From the NCBI GenBank assembly GCA_002410555.1, contig DHSR01000055.1, positions 1 to 41,274 of the forward strand: 41,274 bases of DNA. Reading direction: 5' to 3'. The notes beneath the pieces were generated by a model. That model did not search any database. It had not been told where the DNA came from and worked only from the letters and a program-made list of their open reading frames with translations. Source of the DNA: Bacteroidales bacterium UBA5281. Its GTDB lineage: Bacteria > Bacteroidota > Bacteroidia > Bacteroidales > Lentimicrobiaceae. Below, one piece after another: positions 19,109 to 26,965 of this stretch. A program made the position numbers and the translations under genes. Each line of letters starts with the position of its first letter. Position 1 is the stretch's first letter.

Positions 19109-20440
19109 CTATGCTTGCATCCTTCTGATTAACCGTAGTTTGTGGGTGTATTTTCCAAGGGTTTTATCGTAAATGCCATGATGGTCAACAGGATCAATCC
19201 TCACTTTGCCAGAGGCATGAATGATATTTCCATTTTCAGTCAGGATTCCGGTATGGGTGATTTGGCCATCCTCGTTGTCAAAAAACGCCAGATCCCCGGC
19301 CCGGGCTTCTGCCAACAGATTAATCGCAAGCCCTTGTGCGGCCTGCTGCCTGGCATCCCGCATCAATACAATGCCCTGCATTTTGTAAACCATTTGGGTA
19401 AGCCCTGAGCAGTCTATGCCAAAAGGTGATCTGCCGCCCCACAGGTAAGGCGTTTTCAAATAGCTTGCCGCCAGTTCCAACACATCAGGCGCATCGCTGT
19501 TCCCGGGAAGGATGGTTGTCCCTTCGGCATTCGCGAAGAAAAAGAGTTTGTCTTTGATGATGGGTCCGCCAAAACGGGCACCGTAAGTCGTAGTCTGGGT
19601 TTTATCGAGGGTAAGTTCTACATCGTCAACATTCACACCGTTAAAAGCTTTATCACGATAAAAAACATACGCTGATCCAGTATAAGTGTTGTTTCCGCTT
19701 CGGGTTACCGCATTGATATTGGCACCAGTGAAATTCGACTGGCGAATATCATAAGGAGCAATATTTACTGAGATTTCCTCAATGGCATCCAGACTAATCG
19801 GTTGAGCATCGCCTCCCGGGAGGTTCTTGCTGCTAAGTCCAAAATTGTTGTTGAAGTTGGCTCCATCAATGGTGATGTTGTTGTAACGGCCGTCGCGACC
19901 GGCAAAACTGTTTCCAGAACCGGTTTGTGGCGTAAGACGGGTATAGTCATTGATACTACGAGAAATGGTCGGCATGGCGGTAATCTGATCAGTACTGATG
20001 TTGGTAGATGCCCCGGTGCGGTTACCATCTATCAGTTCATTCCTGCTGCTGACAATTTCAACGCCCGTAATCTGAGATGCACTCTCACTGAGTTTTATGT
20101 TGTATCCATAGGTCTGACCCAGATTAAGATAAATGTCATCAGCCACCGTGGGCTGGTAACCAACATAGGTAACAGTTACGGTGTAAGGTCCGCCTATCCG
20201 CATGTTAACGATGCGGTACAAGCCATTGATATCAGTTGTGGTACCATATTGCGACCCAGATGGCGTATGCACCGCAATGATGGTTGCTCCGGGAAGGCTT
20301 TCGCCATTACTACCGGTTACTTTACCGTTCATGCCCGAGGTGGTAACCTGGGCAGTTGCCAGCGAAGTAATGAAAATTGCGGCTGTAATGAGCAGGGCAA
20401 ACCTGCCTGCAGCTCGCATCCATTGGTTTGTTTGTTTCAT
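19109..20440 (-). CDS. Chimeric protein: Oar receptor N-terminus joined to an NlpC/P60 peptidase domain
   Basis: From the ATG at 20440 this is 443 residues. The frame is open further upstream, but this start gives the signal peptide MKQTNQWMRAAGRFALLITA. Its leader (AACCAAAACAA) also resembles that of the neighbouring Oar gene. Residues 1-306 match the start of the Oar receptor at 15574-18867 segment by segment: the carboxypeptidase-like domain, plug (DGANFNNNFGL, NIAPYDIRQSNFTGANINAVTRSG) and GGPIIKDKLFFFANAE. At about residue 307 (near 19525) the barrel is missing. The chain passes straight into an NlpC/P60 domain (ELAASYLKTPYLWGGRSPFGIDCSGL) with Cys344, His396 and His408 kept, to the end. 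That domain is a clear paralogue of the gene at 20569-21360. A barrel-less plug could not form a receptor; a periplasmic peptidoglycan peptidase is the likely product if expressed. Confidence 0.85.
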   Translation of the reverse strand: MKQTNQWMRAAGRFALLITAAIFITSLATAQVTTSGMNGKVTGSNGESLPGATIIAVHTPSGSQYGTTTDINGLYRIVNMRIGGPYTVTVTYVGYQPTVADDIYLNLGQTYGYNIKLSESASQITGVEIVSSRNELIDGNRTGASTNISTDQITAMPTISRSINDYTRLTPQTGSGNSFAGRDGRYNNITIDGANFNNNFGLSSKNLPGGDAQPISLDAIEEISVNIAPYDIRQSNFTGANINAVTRSGNNTYTGSAYVFYRDKAFNGVNVDDVELTLDKTQTTTYGARFGGPIIKDKLFFFANAEGTTILPGNSDAPDVLELAASYLKTPYLWGGRSPFGIDCSGLTQMVYKMQGIVLMRDARQQAAQGLAINLLAEARAGDLAFFDNEDGQITHTGILTENGNIIHASGKVRIDPVDHHGIYDKTLGKYTHKLRLIRRMQA

Positions 20441-20502
20441 TGATTGCTTGTTTTGGTTAATAAATAAATGAATAATTGATTTTAGTGTGTTTTTATTTTC
20501 GG

Positions 20503-20510
20503 CAAAATTA
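20503..20510 (-). promoter_or_regulatory. -7 box for the chimeric gene
   Basis: The minus strand reads TAATTTTG, matching TAnnTTTG, 63 bases before the ATG at 20440. It suggests that the chimera keeps its own promoter. Confidence 0.45.
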
Positions 20511-20568
20511 AACGTTTTAACAGGTATTAAAAATTTCTTATTCAAAGTAATTGGCAATGCCACCAAGA

Positions 20569-21360
20569 TCAGTCACCCGTTGCAAAAGCATAGCGACGAA
20601 TCAATCGCAGTTTATGGGAATACTTTCCCACTCCGCGGTCAAATATTCCATGATGATCCAGCGGGTCCATCCTCACTTCTCCCGATGCATGAATAATGCT
20701 GCCTGTACCGGTGATGAGACCAGCATGAACAATATTGCCTTCTTCATTGTCGAAAAAGGCTACATCACCTGCTCTGGACTCTTCAACAAGACTCACCAGC
20801 TGCCCCTGCAGAGCCTGTTCACGGGCATCCCGCGGGAGCGCAATCCCAAACAAACCAAATAAAAGCTGAATAAGACCTGAACAATCCACCCCAAATGGTG
20901 AACGCCCACCCCACAGGTAAGGCGCTTTTAACCAGTCAACAGCCAGATCAATCATTTCAGATGCATTGAAGGGTTTCGGTGAAACAGAAAGCCCTTCAGT
21001 AAGCGCATAGGTACCCTCGGGCCCCGCATAGCCGCCAGATGAGAGGGCATACAATTTGCTTCCCATAGTTAATAGTAATGGAGGTTTGCCGGGAGCCCCT
21101 ATAATGGCCACCGGTGAAATCACCAGTTCATAACTGCTTTGCATGAGCACTTCCAGCGTTTCGTTACTTAAAAGTGTGAGCTGCTTTTGATGACACCAGC
21201 CAGTATAATTGTCATGAAGTGTACGGACATAAAGCCATGTCCCCTGTTGCTCAATCAATTCGCACATATCGCCAAACAACAATTGATTGACCATTTCAGC
21301 GGTCTCAGCCGGTTTTGACCTGAGGGCCACCAAAGAAAGGAAACATATACCGCCTGTCAT
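20569..21360 (-). CDS. C40 (NlpC/P60) peptidase with SH3-like domain, YkfC-like
   Basis: This 263-residue protein has an N-terminal bacterial SH3-like region (VALRSKPAETAEMVNQLLFGDMCELIEQQGTWLYVRT), a middle linker domain (about 70-130), and an NlpC/P60 domain from about 140. The catalytic Cys is in FGVDCSGLIQ, the catalytic His in VHAGLI, and the third residue probably the His of IIHASG. This layout is that of cell-wall gamma-D-glutamyl-diamino acid endopeptidases that trim murein peptides. The start gives no strong signal peptide (MTGGICFLSLVALRSK), so it may act in the cytoplasm on recycled muropeptides. It sits 128 bases upstream of the chimeric gene, on the same strand. Confidence 0.88.
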   Translation of the reverse strand: MTGGICFLSLVALRSKPAETAEMVNQLLFGDMCELIEQQGTWLYVRTLHDNYTGWCHQKQLTLLSNETLEVLMQSSYELVISPVAIIGAPGKPPLLLTMGSKLYALSSGGYAGPEGTYALTEGLSVSPKPFNASEMIDLAVDWLKAPYLWGGRSPFGVDCSGLIQLLFGLFGIALPRDAREQALQGQLVSLVEESRAGDVAFFDNEEGNIVHAGLITGTGSIIHASGEVRMDPLDHHGIFDRGVGKYSHKLRLIRRYAFATGD

Positions 21361-21379
21361 GCCTAATACAGATTTGACG

Positions 21380-21387
21380 CAAATATA
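21380..21387 (-). promoter_or_regulatory. -7 box for the NlpC/P60 gene
   Basis: The minus strand reads TATATTTG, matching TAnnTTTG, 19 bases before the ATG at 21360. This would give a very short leader. Confidence 0.4.
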
Positions 21388-21619
21388 TTGAATTATTTGG
21401 CGGCTCTTTTAAGAAGTAATCAACAGTTTTGTGTGAATTGTTGAAAACTTTCTAACTTCAAGACTGTTTTTCATTCATTGGCATTGATAATCAAAAAGAT
21501 AAAATCAATAATTGGATTTTATTCCGACCGGTAATCCGGAAAGCAAAAATCATTTTTTGAATTTTACTGAATTGATAGTTACTTTGTATGGTATTTACTT
21601 CGCATAATTTATCCAACAT

Positions 21620-23695
21620 ATGAATAAATTCCTAAACTGGTTGCGCAATCATTATGATGTTGCAGGCAAAGGATTGCTATTTGCAGGTGTAATTGTTCTG
21701 CTGATTGCCATTTTCCCTCGTGAGGGTAAGTTTCGGTATGAATATCAACGTGGGAAAGCCTGGCAACACGATGACCTGATTGCACCGGTGGATTTTGGTA
21801 TTTTAAAGACTGAGGAAGAGCTGAATCAGGAAAAGGCGCTGGCCTTAAAGGATTCCAGACCTTATTTTAGCAGGCTGAATGGTATAAAAACACAACAAAG
21901 TCACAATTTTGAGATAGCCTTTAACAATGCCTGGGATGCCCGGTTTGGGGTTTCGTCGGGCGAAAATGCAACGCGACAGGCTCATTTAAATGCGGGCCTG
22001 CAGATTCTGGATACTCTTTTTAGCCGGGGCATCATTGGTTTAACCAATGAGACTGAAAACAAACCACCTGATTTTGAGATCTTTGTGGTAGATGGAAATA
22101 CGGCCTTCCGTATCCCTCTTTCGCAAATGTATACCATTGCCGGAGCGGGAAAGTATATTTCTGAAAAACTCAACACACTTCAGCTGGAGCAATCGACATT
22201 ATTGAGTGATCTGCTGATGAATGCTTTAAGGCAAAACATTGTATTTGATGCCCAAAACACCCGTCGCGCCGAAGAAGCACTGATAAGTGACATACCCGTA
22301 ATGCGCGGCATGGTGCAGGCTGGTGAAAAAGTAATTTCACGAGGTGAAATCGTCAATTCCGAAAGCTTCAGGGTGCTCGAATCGTTAAGGGCCGACTATG
22401 AAAGCCGGCTGGGAGAATCATTTAAATACAACTACGTACTCACAGGGCAGTCAATGTTGATAGCCATCACCATGATCGCATTTATTCTTTTCATGGTTTC
22501 CTTCAGACGCGATATTTTTGCTGAAAACAAGAAACTGATCATGCTGCTACTGGTAATACTGGTGATGGTATCCAGCGCAGCTTATACCATTCGCGTAAAT
22601 CCGGCTCTGCTTCCATTGTTGCCATTCGTACTGGTCCCCATCGTAATCAGGGTATTTTTCGATACCCGCCTGGCGTTTTTTGTGCATGTAGTTACCCTGA
22701 TACTTACCGGTTTCATGGTACCCAATGGTTTTGAGTTCCTTTTTCAACAACTTATAGCAGGTATTATTGCCATCATTAGTGTAGCAGAATTGCGCAAACG
22801 TTCACAATTCTTCCTCACCGCACTGTCTATTTTCATTACCTACGCAGTGGTTTACCTGGGTATGCTGCTCATTCAGGATGGCAGTCTGGTCAACATTCAA
22901 CCTGAAAGATTCCTGCTCTATGGAGGCAGCGCCATGTTTACCTTGTTTTCCTATCCATTGATATTTTTATTTGAAAAACTTTTTGGCCAGGTAACAGATG
23001 TTACCCTTATGGAATTATCCGACACCAACAGTCCGCTATTGCGAAAACTGTCACTTCATGCTCCGGGTACATTCCAGCATTCCATGCAGGTAGCTAACAT
23101 TGCCGAATCAGCTATATATGAAATTGGTGGCAATACCTTGCTTATCCGTGCAGGAGCTTTATATCATGATATTGGCAAAATGGATATGCCGATGTATTTT
23201 ATTGAAAATCAAACTACCGGAATTAACCCCCATGATGAGTTGGGCTATGAAGAAAGTGCCCGCATCATTATTGGCCATGTTACAAAAGGGATAGAGATGG
23301 CAAAAAAATACAAACTGCCCGAAATACTCATCGACTTTATCCGGACGCATCACGGCACCAGGGTAGCCGAATACTTTTACAACAGGCAGCGCATTGAATT
23401 TCCTGAAAAAGAGGCTGATGACAAGGATTTCCGTTATCCGGGACCTCTCCCCTATTCAAAGGAAACCAGCGTACTGATGATGGCCGACTCAGTTGAAGCT
23501 GCTTCCCGAAGCCTGGAACATCATACCATAGAATCCATCGACACGCTGGTGGAATCTATCATTGACCGGCAAATTGAGAAACAGCAGTTTATTAATGCCG
23601 AACTTACCCTTAAGGACATTACCAAAATAAAAAAGATACTCAAAAAGAAACTGATGAGTATCTATCACGTACGAATAGCTTATCCGGAAGCTTAA
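21620..23695 (+). CDS. 7TM-HD family protein, PgpH-like cyclic-di-AMP phosphodiesterase
   Basis: This 691-residue protein has an N-terminal membrane helix (about 19-33), an extracytoplasmic domain (about 40-275), and a block of seven membrane helices at about 280-460. It ends in a cytoplasmic HD domain with FQHSMQVANIAESA, LYHDIGK, FIRTHHGTR and MADSVEAASRSLE. The order 7TMR-HDED, 7TM, HD is that of PgpH, which hydrolyses cyclic di-AMP in Listeria. All HD metal-ligand motifs are present. It stands alone on the plus strand with divergent or convergent neighbours. An imperfect TTACTTTG at 21579-21586 may be its -7 box. Control of c-di-AMP levels is the family-based inference; it has not been tested here. 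Confidence 0.9.
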   Translation: MNKFLNWLRNHYDVAGKGLLFAGVIVLLIAIFPREGKFRYEYQRGKAWQHDDLIAPVDFGILKTEEELNQEKALALKDSRPYFSRLNGIKTQQSHNFEIAFNNAWDARFGVSSGENATRQAHLNAGLQILDTLFSRGIIGLTNETENKPPDFEIFVVDGNTAFRIPLSQMYTIAGAGKYISEKLNTLQLEQSTLLSDLLMNALRQNIVFDAQNTRRAEEALISDIPVMRGMVQAGEKVISRGEIVNSESFRVLESLRADYESRLGESFKYNYVLTGQSMLIAITMIAFILFMVSFRRDIFAENKKLIMLLLVILVMVSSAAYTIRVNPALLPLLPFVLVPIVIRVFFDTRLAFFVHVVTLILTGFMVPNGFEFLFQQLIAGIIAIISVAELRKRSQFFLTALSIFITYAVVYLGMLLIQDGSLVNIQPERFLLYGGSAMFTLFSYPLIFLFEKLFGQVTDVTLMELSDTNSPLLRKLSLHAPGTFQHSMQVANIAESAIYEIGGNTLLIRAGALYHDIGKMDMPMYFIENQTTGINPHDELGYEESARIIIGHVTKGIEMAKKYKLPEILIDFIRTHHGTRVAEYFYNRQRIEFPEKEADDKDFRYPGPLPYSKETSVLMMADSVEAASRSLEHHTIESIDTLVESIIDRQIEKQQFINAELTLKDITKIKKILKKKLMSIYHVRIAYPEA

Positions 23696-23848
23696 CCAGG
23701 GCGTGGAAATCAGGGCGGGGCTTAATAGCATAGCATAATCAGGGCGTAACCTTGCCTCCCGCTAATGATAAAAGGAGACTTTAAGTCGAGCCATTACTGC
23801 CAGCCTGGCAGGCCGGCTTTGGTCCACTCATTGACTGTGGTGAGAAAA

Positions 23849-24019
23849 TCATTTATTATCCGCCGATTCTTTGGCCTGACTGATGGCAATGGGAATCGCC
23901 CTCCCTTCTTCCATCTTTTCTTCCTTTACCAATGCATTGGCTATCTCAATGGCTTTGTCTCTTACTTCCTTATCCAGATTTTTCATGGCATCAGGATAGT
24001 CCTTTTTTGTCCAGGGCAT
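23849..24019 (-). CDS. Conserved 56-residue small protein
   Basis: The frame is open from 24097, but the family-like start is the internal ATG at 24019, giving MPWTKKDYPDAMKNLD and then VRDKAIEIANALVKEEKMEEGRAIPIAISQAKE. I have seen very similar short proteins (MPW-x-DYP-S-KNL-x-VR-KAIEIANAL, EGRAI-IA) in many bacteria, either alone or in front of a DUF2188 domain, but know of no function. It is soluble, charged and probably helical. No partner gene is adjacent. Confidence 0.75.
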   Translation of the reverse strand: MPWTKKDYPDAMKNLDKEVRDKAIEIANALVKEEKMEEGRAIPIAISQAKESADNK

Positions 24020-24448
24020 AATCTTGATTTTTAAGGTTAATAATATATTTAAAACTATAATACCTGACACATATGGTATGCCAGATAAAAAATCCAATTA
24101 TAAGACAATTATATTCAAAGTATTACAAATTCAACATGGTATAAATATGTAGATAGAACTCCTCAGAAAGTTTACTGTATTGCACATTGATTCCTGCCAG
24201 TATCATAAATGCACAAGGGTCTGCACATAGAGTTGTTGATCATTATGTGGAACCGGTTCTTTAAACCAGGATTCTCAATTAAATGATTTTTATAAATTTA
24301 ATCACAGTGATTCTTTGTGCCTGTTTTAAATACACACTGCTAACAGTTCTTTTGGCCATTCCAATAAACTCAGTGTAATGTCCGGCGTCGGAAAAAACCT
24401 ATTGCATGGAGGCTCAGATTCAATCCATCAACAGTGTTAGCTGGAAAA
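24020..24448. other. Intergenic, nothing recognisable
   Basis: This is a 429-base AT-rich gap between the 56-aa gene and the WbqC gene. No open frame of note, no terminator with a T-run, and no RNA-like structure stood out by eye. Confidence 0.4.
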
Positions 24449-25102
24449 TTACGCGATATTACCATGATAAATACGGGTCAGGTAATCGACTGATTCGGGG
24501 CCAAGGTTAAAAAGCAAATCAAGGGAACTTAGATTTGGTGCAAAAGCAAGTTTATGAGAAAAAGCCTGTATGTACGGCGGGTAATCTTGTCGGGGGAATT
24601 GTTGTGCAGAGTCTTGCTTTGGCATAATCAAATCACGCATATCAATTACAGGCGGTGGGTAGTGACGTATGAATTTCGTGGTAAACTGAAAAGACGGTTT
24701 AATGTCGAAACATTGATTCAACGTATTCAAAAATTGAAAGTTAAGCTCAAACAGGGTGTCAGGCGGCTTACGGAATATCTTCTCAAAAACATCCCGGTAA
24801 TAGAGAAAAAAGGGTGATTTGTTGTATGCAGATTCAATTGCCCTCCAATGATTGTTAACCCATTTGGCAGGATCATCAAGCAATACTTCTTTAAAAGGCG
24901 TGTGGTTTCCACCCGGACGTTTCACAGGAATGGTCAACATAAAAGGACCTTCTGCAGTGAGTATGGCATAACGGTTTCTGCAGGTCTGCCTTGGGAAGGT
25001 TTCATGTACTTCGATGTTTAAACCGGCTGAATGAATCATCCATGACATATATTCCACATTGGGCAGGCAGGCAAAAGGCAAAACGACGGGAGAAAGTTCC
25101 AT
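24449..25102 (-). CDS. WbqC-family protein
   Basis: This 217-residue protein matches the WbqC-like family along its length: FACLPNVEYMSWMIHSAGLNIEVHETFPRQTCRNR, ILTAEGPFMLTIPVKRP, VLLDDPAKWVNNHWRAIESAYNKSPFFLYYRDVFEKIF and a C-terminal LSSLDLLFNLGPES. Family members occur in O-antigen or glycan clusters and are widespread in Bacteroidota near signal-peptidase genes, but their reaction is not firmly known. Length is normal. No glycan genes are adjacent in this window. Confidence 0.88.
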   Translation of the reverse strand: MELSPVVLPFACLPNVEYMSWMIHSAGLNIEVHETFPRQTCRNRYAILTAEGPFMLTIPVKRPGGNHTPFKEVLLDDPAKWVNNHWRAIESAYNKSPFFLYYRDVFEKIFRKPPDTLFELNFQFLNTLNQCFDIKPSFQFTTKFIRHYPPPVIDMRDLIMPKQDSAQQFPRQDYPPYIQAFSHKLAFAPNLSSLDLLFNLGPESVDYLTRIYHGNIA

Positions 25103-25433
25103 AAGTCAGCAAAAATATTCCTTTTTCATGGTAAACGATGCAGATATTGTCCGAATTTAATTGCCATTAAATCATTCAGACCAAATTTATTTAAACCACG
25201 CGTTATTGTTTGAGCCGTATCATAAACCATGAATTATTGCATTAAAAAAAAGGGAAATCTTCTGATGAATGCCTACTTTTGGAGGTCAGAGTCCGCCTTA
25301 ATATTCTGGTTTACAGCCATTATTCAAAAGCTGATTTGGGAAATTCATCGCTCAGTAACAATCCTGGGCAAAAAAAACCTTGTTTTTCCACTTACATGGA
25401 ATAACAAGGTTTTAAAAATCTTGAAGTGTTTTT
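25103..25433. other. Intergenic with thioredoxin terminator
   Basis: An 88-codon plus-strand frame here (25229-25495) runs into the thioredoxin gene on the other strand and shows no family features, so it is not called. The only structure seen is the minus-strand terminator at 25374-25413. Confidence 0.5.
25374..25413 (-). terminator. Rho-independent terminator after the thioredoxin pair
   Basis: AAAACCTTGTT (25374-25384) pairs with AACAAGGTTTT (25403-25413), with an inner TTCCA/TGGAA pairing. On the minus strand the stem runs into seven to eight T residues, 20 bases after the thioredoxin stop codon. Confidence 0.8.
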
Positions 25434-25808
25434 TTATGCTGTCTTTTGAGGATTCAGTAAAACATCATCAATGGCCTGAACAAAAGCATTTTTAGGCAAG
25501 GCTCCCTGAGCCATTTGCGGTTGTCCATCCACAGGGCAAAACAAAATGCTTGGAATACTGCGTATACCAAAGGCACCGGCAAGTTCCTGTTCTGCTTCAG
25601 TATCTACCTTATAGATGTTTACTTTACCTTCGTATTCTTTTGAAAGTTCTTCGAGAATTGGGGCTACCATTTTACATGGGCCACACCAGTCGGCATAAAA
25701 ATCAATGATGCAAGGTAACTTGCCTTCAAACTTCCATTCCTGGCTTTTATCAAAGTCGAAAACTTTTTCTTTAAAGCTTTCTAAGGTCAAATGTTCCATT
25801 TCAAACAA
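25434..25808 (-). CDS. Thioredoxin-like protein, cytoplasmic
   Basis: This 124-residue protein has one thioredoxin domain with the active site WCGPC (Cys42, Cys45) in IIDFYADWCGPCKMVAP, the conserved cis-Pro in IRSIPSILF, and a C-terminal helix. No signal peptide is present; Met4 is an alternative start. An N-terminal extension (FKEKVFDFDKSQEWKFEGKLP) is shared with the lipoprotein gene just upstream, so the two are tandem duplicates. They are 24 bases apart and probably co-transcribed. Expected role: disulfide reduction in the cytoplasm. Confidence 0.92.
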   Translation of the reverse strand: MFEMEHLTLESFKEKVFDFDKSQEWKFEGKLPCIIDFYADWCGPCKMVAPILEELSKEYEGKVNIYKVDTEAEQELAGAFGIRSIPSILFCPVDGQPQMAQGALPKNAFVQAIDDVLLNPQKTA

Positions 25809-25832
25809 ATTTATAGAGTGATTAAAAAAATA

Positions 25833-26345
25833 TTATTTTGAGGTCTCAGTGCTGTTATTCAACAATATGGTTTGCACCATTTTATCAAATTCAGCTTTGG
25901 GTAAGGCACCCATCGTCATTTGTGGCTGACCTTCCACAGGACAGAACAAAATGCTGGGAATACTGCGTATGCCGAAAACCTGAGCCAACTCTTTCTCCTT
26001 ATCAGTATCAACCTTATATATTACAATATCATCCTGGTATTCATCGGCAAGCTCAACCATAATCGGAGCTATTTTCTTACAAGGACCGCACCAGTCAGCA
26101 TAAAAATCAATGATACAGGGTTTGTCGCCTTTGTAAACCCAGGTATTTGGATTTTCTTCATAATTGAAGACCTTTTCAATAAACATGGCTTTGTTCATTT
26201 GAATTACTTTCCCTTTTTCAGTGTCGGAAGAAGTATTTGCCGTAGGTGTTTTACCCTCAGACGTCTGATCATTGCCATTGGAAGAACTACAACCGATTAT
26301 CATGATTCCTGCAGCGAGGATTACCGATAAAATTCGAATATTCAT
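25833..26345 (-). CDS. Thioredoxin-like lipoprotein
   Basis: This 170-residue protein has a lipoprotein signal (IMIIGCSSS, lipid-modified Cys19), a Ser/Thr-rich linker to about 45, and a thioredoxin domain with WCGPC (Cys86, Cys89) and IRSIPSILF. Long segments are nearly identical to the following cytoplasmic protein (PCIIDFYADWCGPCK, FGIRSIPSILFCPV, GQPQM). It should face the periplasm, tethered to a membrane, and handle disulfide exchange on exported proteins. A TATCTTTG promoter lies 48 bases upstream. Confidence 0.92.
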   Translation of the reverse strand: MNIRILSVILAAGIMIIGCSSSNGNDQTSEGKTPTANTSSDTEKGKVIQMNKAMFIEKVFNYEENPNTWVYKGDKPCIIDFYADWCGPCKKIAPIMVELADEYQDDIVIYKVDTDKEKELAQVFGIRSIPSILFCPVEGQPQMTMGALPKAEFDKMVQTILLNNSTETSK

Positions 26346-26392
26346 CAGATGTTATTTTAATTGATTTTTGAAAATGAATTGTTTTGCGGTGG

Positions 26393-26400
26393 CAAAGATA
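26393..26400 (-). promoter_or_regulatory. -7 box for the thioredoxin pair
   Basis: The minus strand reads TATCTTTG, matching TAnnTTTG, 48 bases before the lipoprotein ATG. It is back to back with the plus-strand box at 26443-26450. Confidence 0.45.
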
Positions 26401-26442
26401 TAAAGTCTGTTCGATAAATCGCATATTTATCACTATTTTTTT

Positions 26443-26450
26443 TATCTTTG
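26443..26450 (+). promoter_or_regulatory. -7 box for the zinc-ribbon gene
   Basis: TATCTTTG matches TAnnTTTG, 96 bases before the ATG at 26546. No -33 TTTG is evident. Confidence 0.4.
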
Positions 26451-26545
26451 CACACGAAAACCTCCTACATCAATTCCCGTGCCATAAATTTAATGCTGGT
26501 AATCAGCTTAATATAAAATAAAACAGAATACAAGTATTTCATAAA

Positions 26546-26965
26546 ATGAATTTTTCAACTTTTTTTAAACGTCTTAACCATAAACAATTCAAAGCAAGGT
26601 TCTCTGACACGGATTCCTGTCTTCAATGGATTGCTGATATAAAGTGGGCCAGTGGATTTACCTGCCGTAAATGTGGAAATACAAATTATTGTTCCGGTAA
26701 ATCGCCCTATTCCCGTCGATGTACGCGTTGTAAGGCAGATGAATCAGCTACGGCACAAACAGTATTTCACCATTGCCGCATTCCCCTGCCCGAGGCTTTT
26801 GAAATGGCCTGGATGGTTTGCCACAAACCGGAAGTTTCCACCTATGAGATTGCCAGGAAGCTGGATGCCAGACAAATGACGTGCTGGAAATTTAAAAAGC
26901 GTATTATGCAATGCCTGGAACAGGGACAAGGGCTCGAATTGTTTGTTCCTGAAAAAAAGTTATAG
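26546..26965 (+). CDS. Orphan IS1595-type transposase zinc-ribbon protein
   Basis: This 139-residue protein starts with an acidic/hydrophobic segment (SDTDSCLQWIADIKW), followed by a zinc ribbon with Cys40, Cys43, Cys59 and Cys62 (FTCRKCGNTNY, SRRCTRCKADES). A helix-turn-helix-like region follows (AFEMAWMVCHKPEVSTYEIARKLDARQMTCWKFKKRIM). This is the N-terminal part of IS1595/ISXO2-type transposases. The DDE nuclease domain that should follow is absent: the protein ends after VPEKKL and overlaps the convergent protease gene by 6 bases. No transposon ends were seen. It is either a trimmed transposase or a stand-alone DNA-binding protein derived from one; a clean frame and a possible promoter favour a retained gene. 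Confidence 0.75.
   Translation: MNFSTFFKRLNHKQFKARFSDTDSCLQWIADIKWASGFTCRKCGNTNYCSGKSPYSRRCTRCKADESATAQTVFHHCRIPLPEAFEMAWMVCHKPEVSTYEIARKLDARQMTCWKFKKRIMQCLEQGQGLELFVPEKKL

Noticed and set aside
19109..20566. Longer N-terminus of the chimeric protein starting at 20566
   Set aside because: The extra 42 residues precede a normal signal peptide; the leader before 20440 resembles that of the Oar paralogue, so translation from 20440 is preferred.
23702..23848. Three CAGGGCG copies and a CTGCCA-GCC-TGGCAG hairpin after the 7TM-HD gene
   Set aside because: Short motifs, no T-run, no array structure; an ordinary spacer.
25229..25495. 88-codon plus-strand frame
   Set aside because: It crosses the thioredoxin terminator and gene on the other strand and has no recognisable domain.
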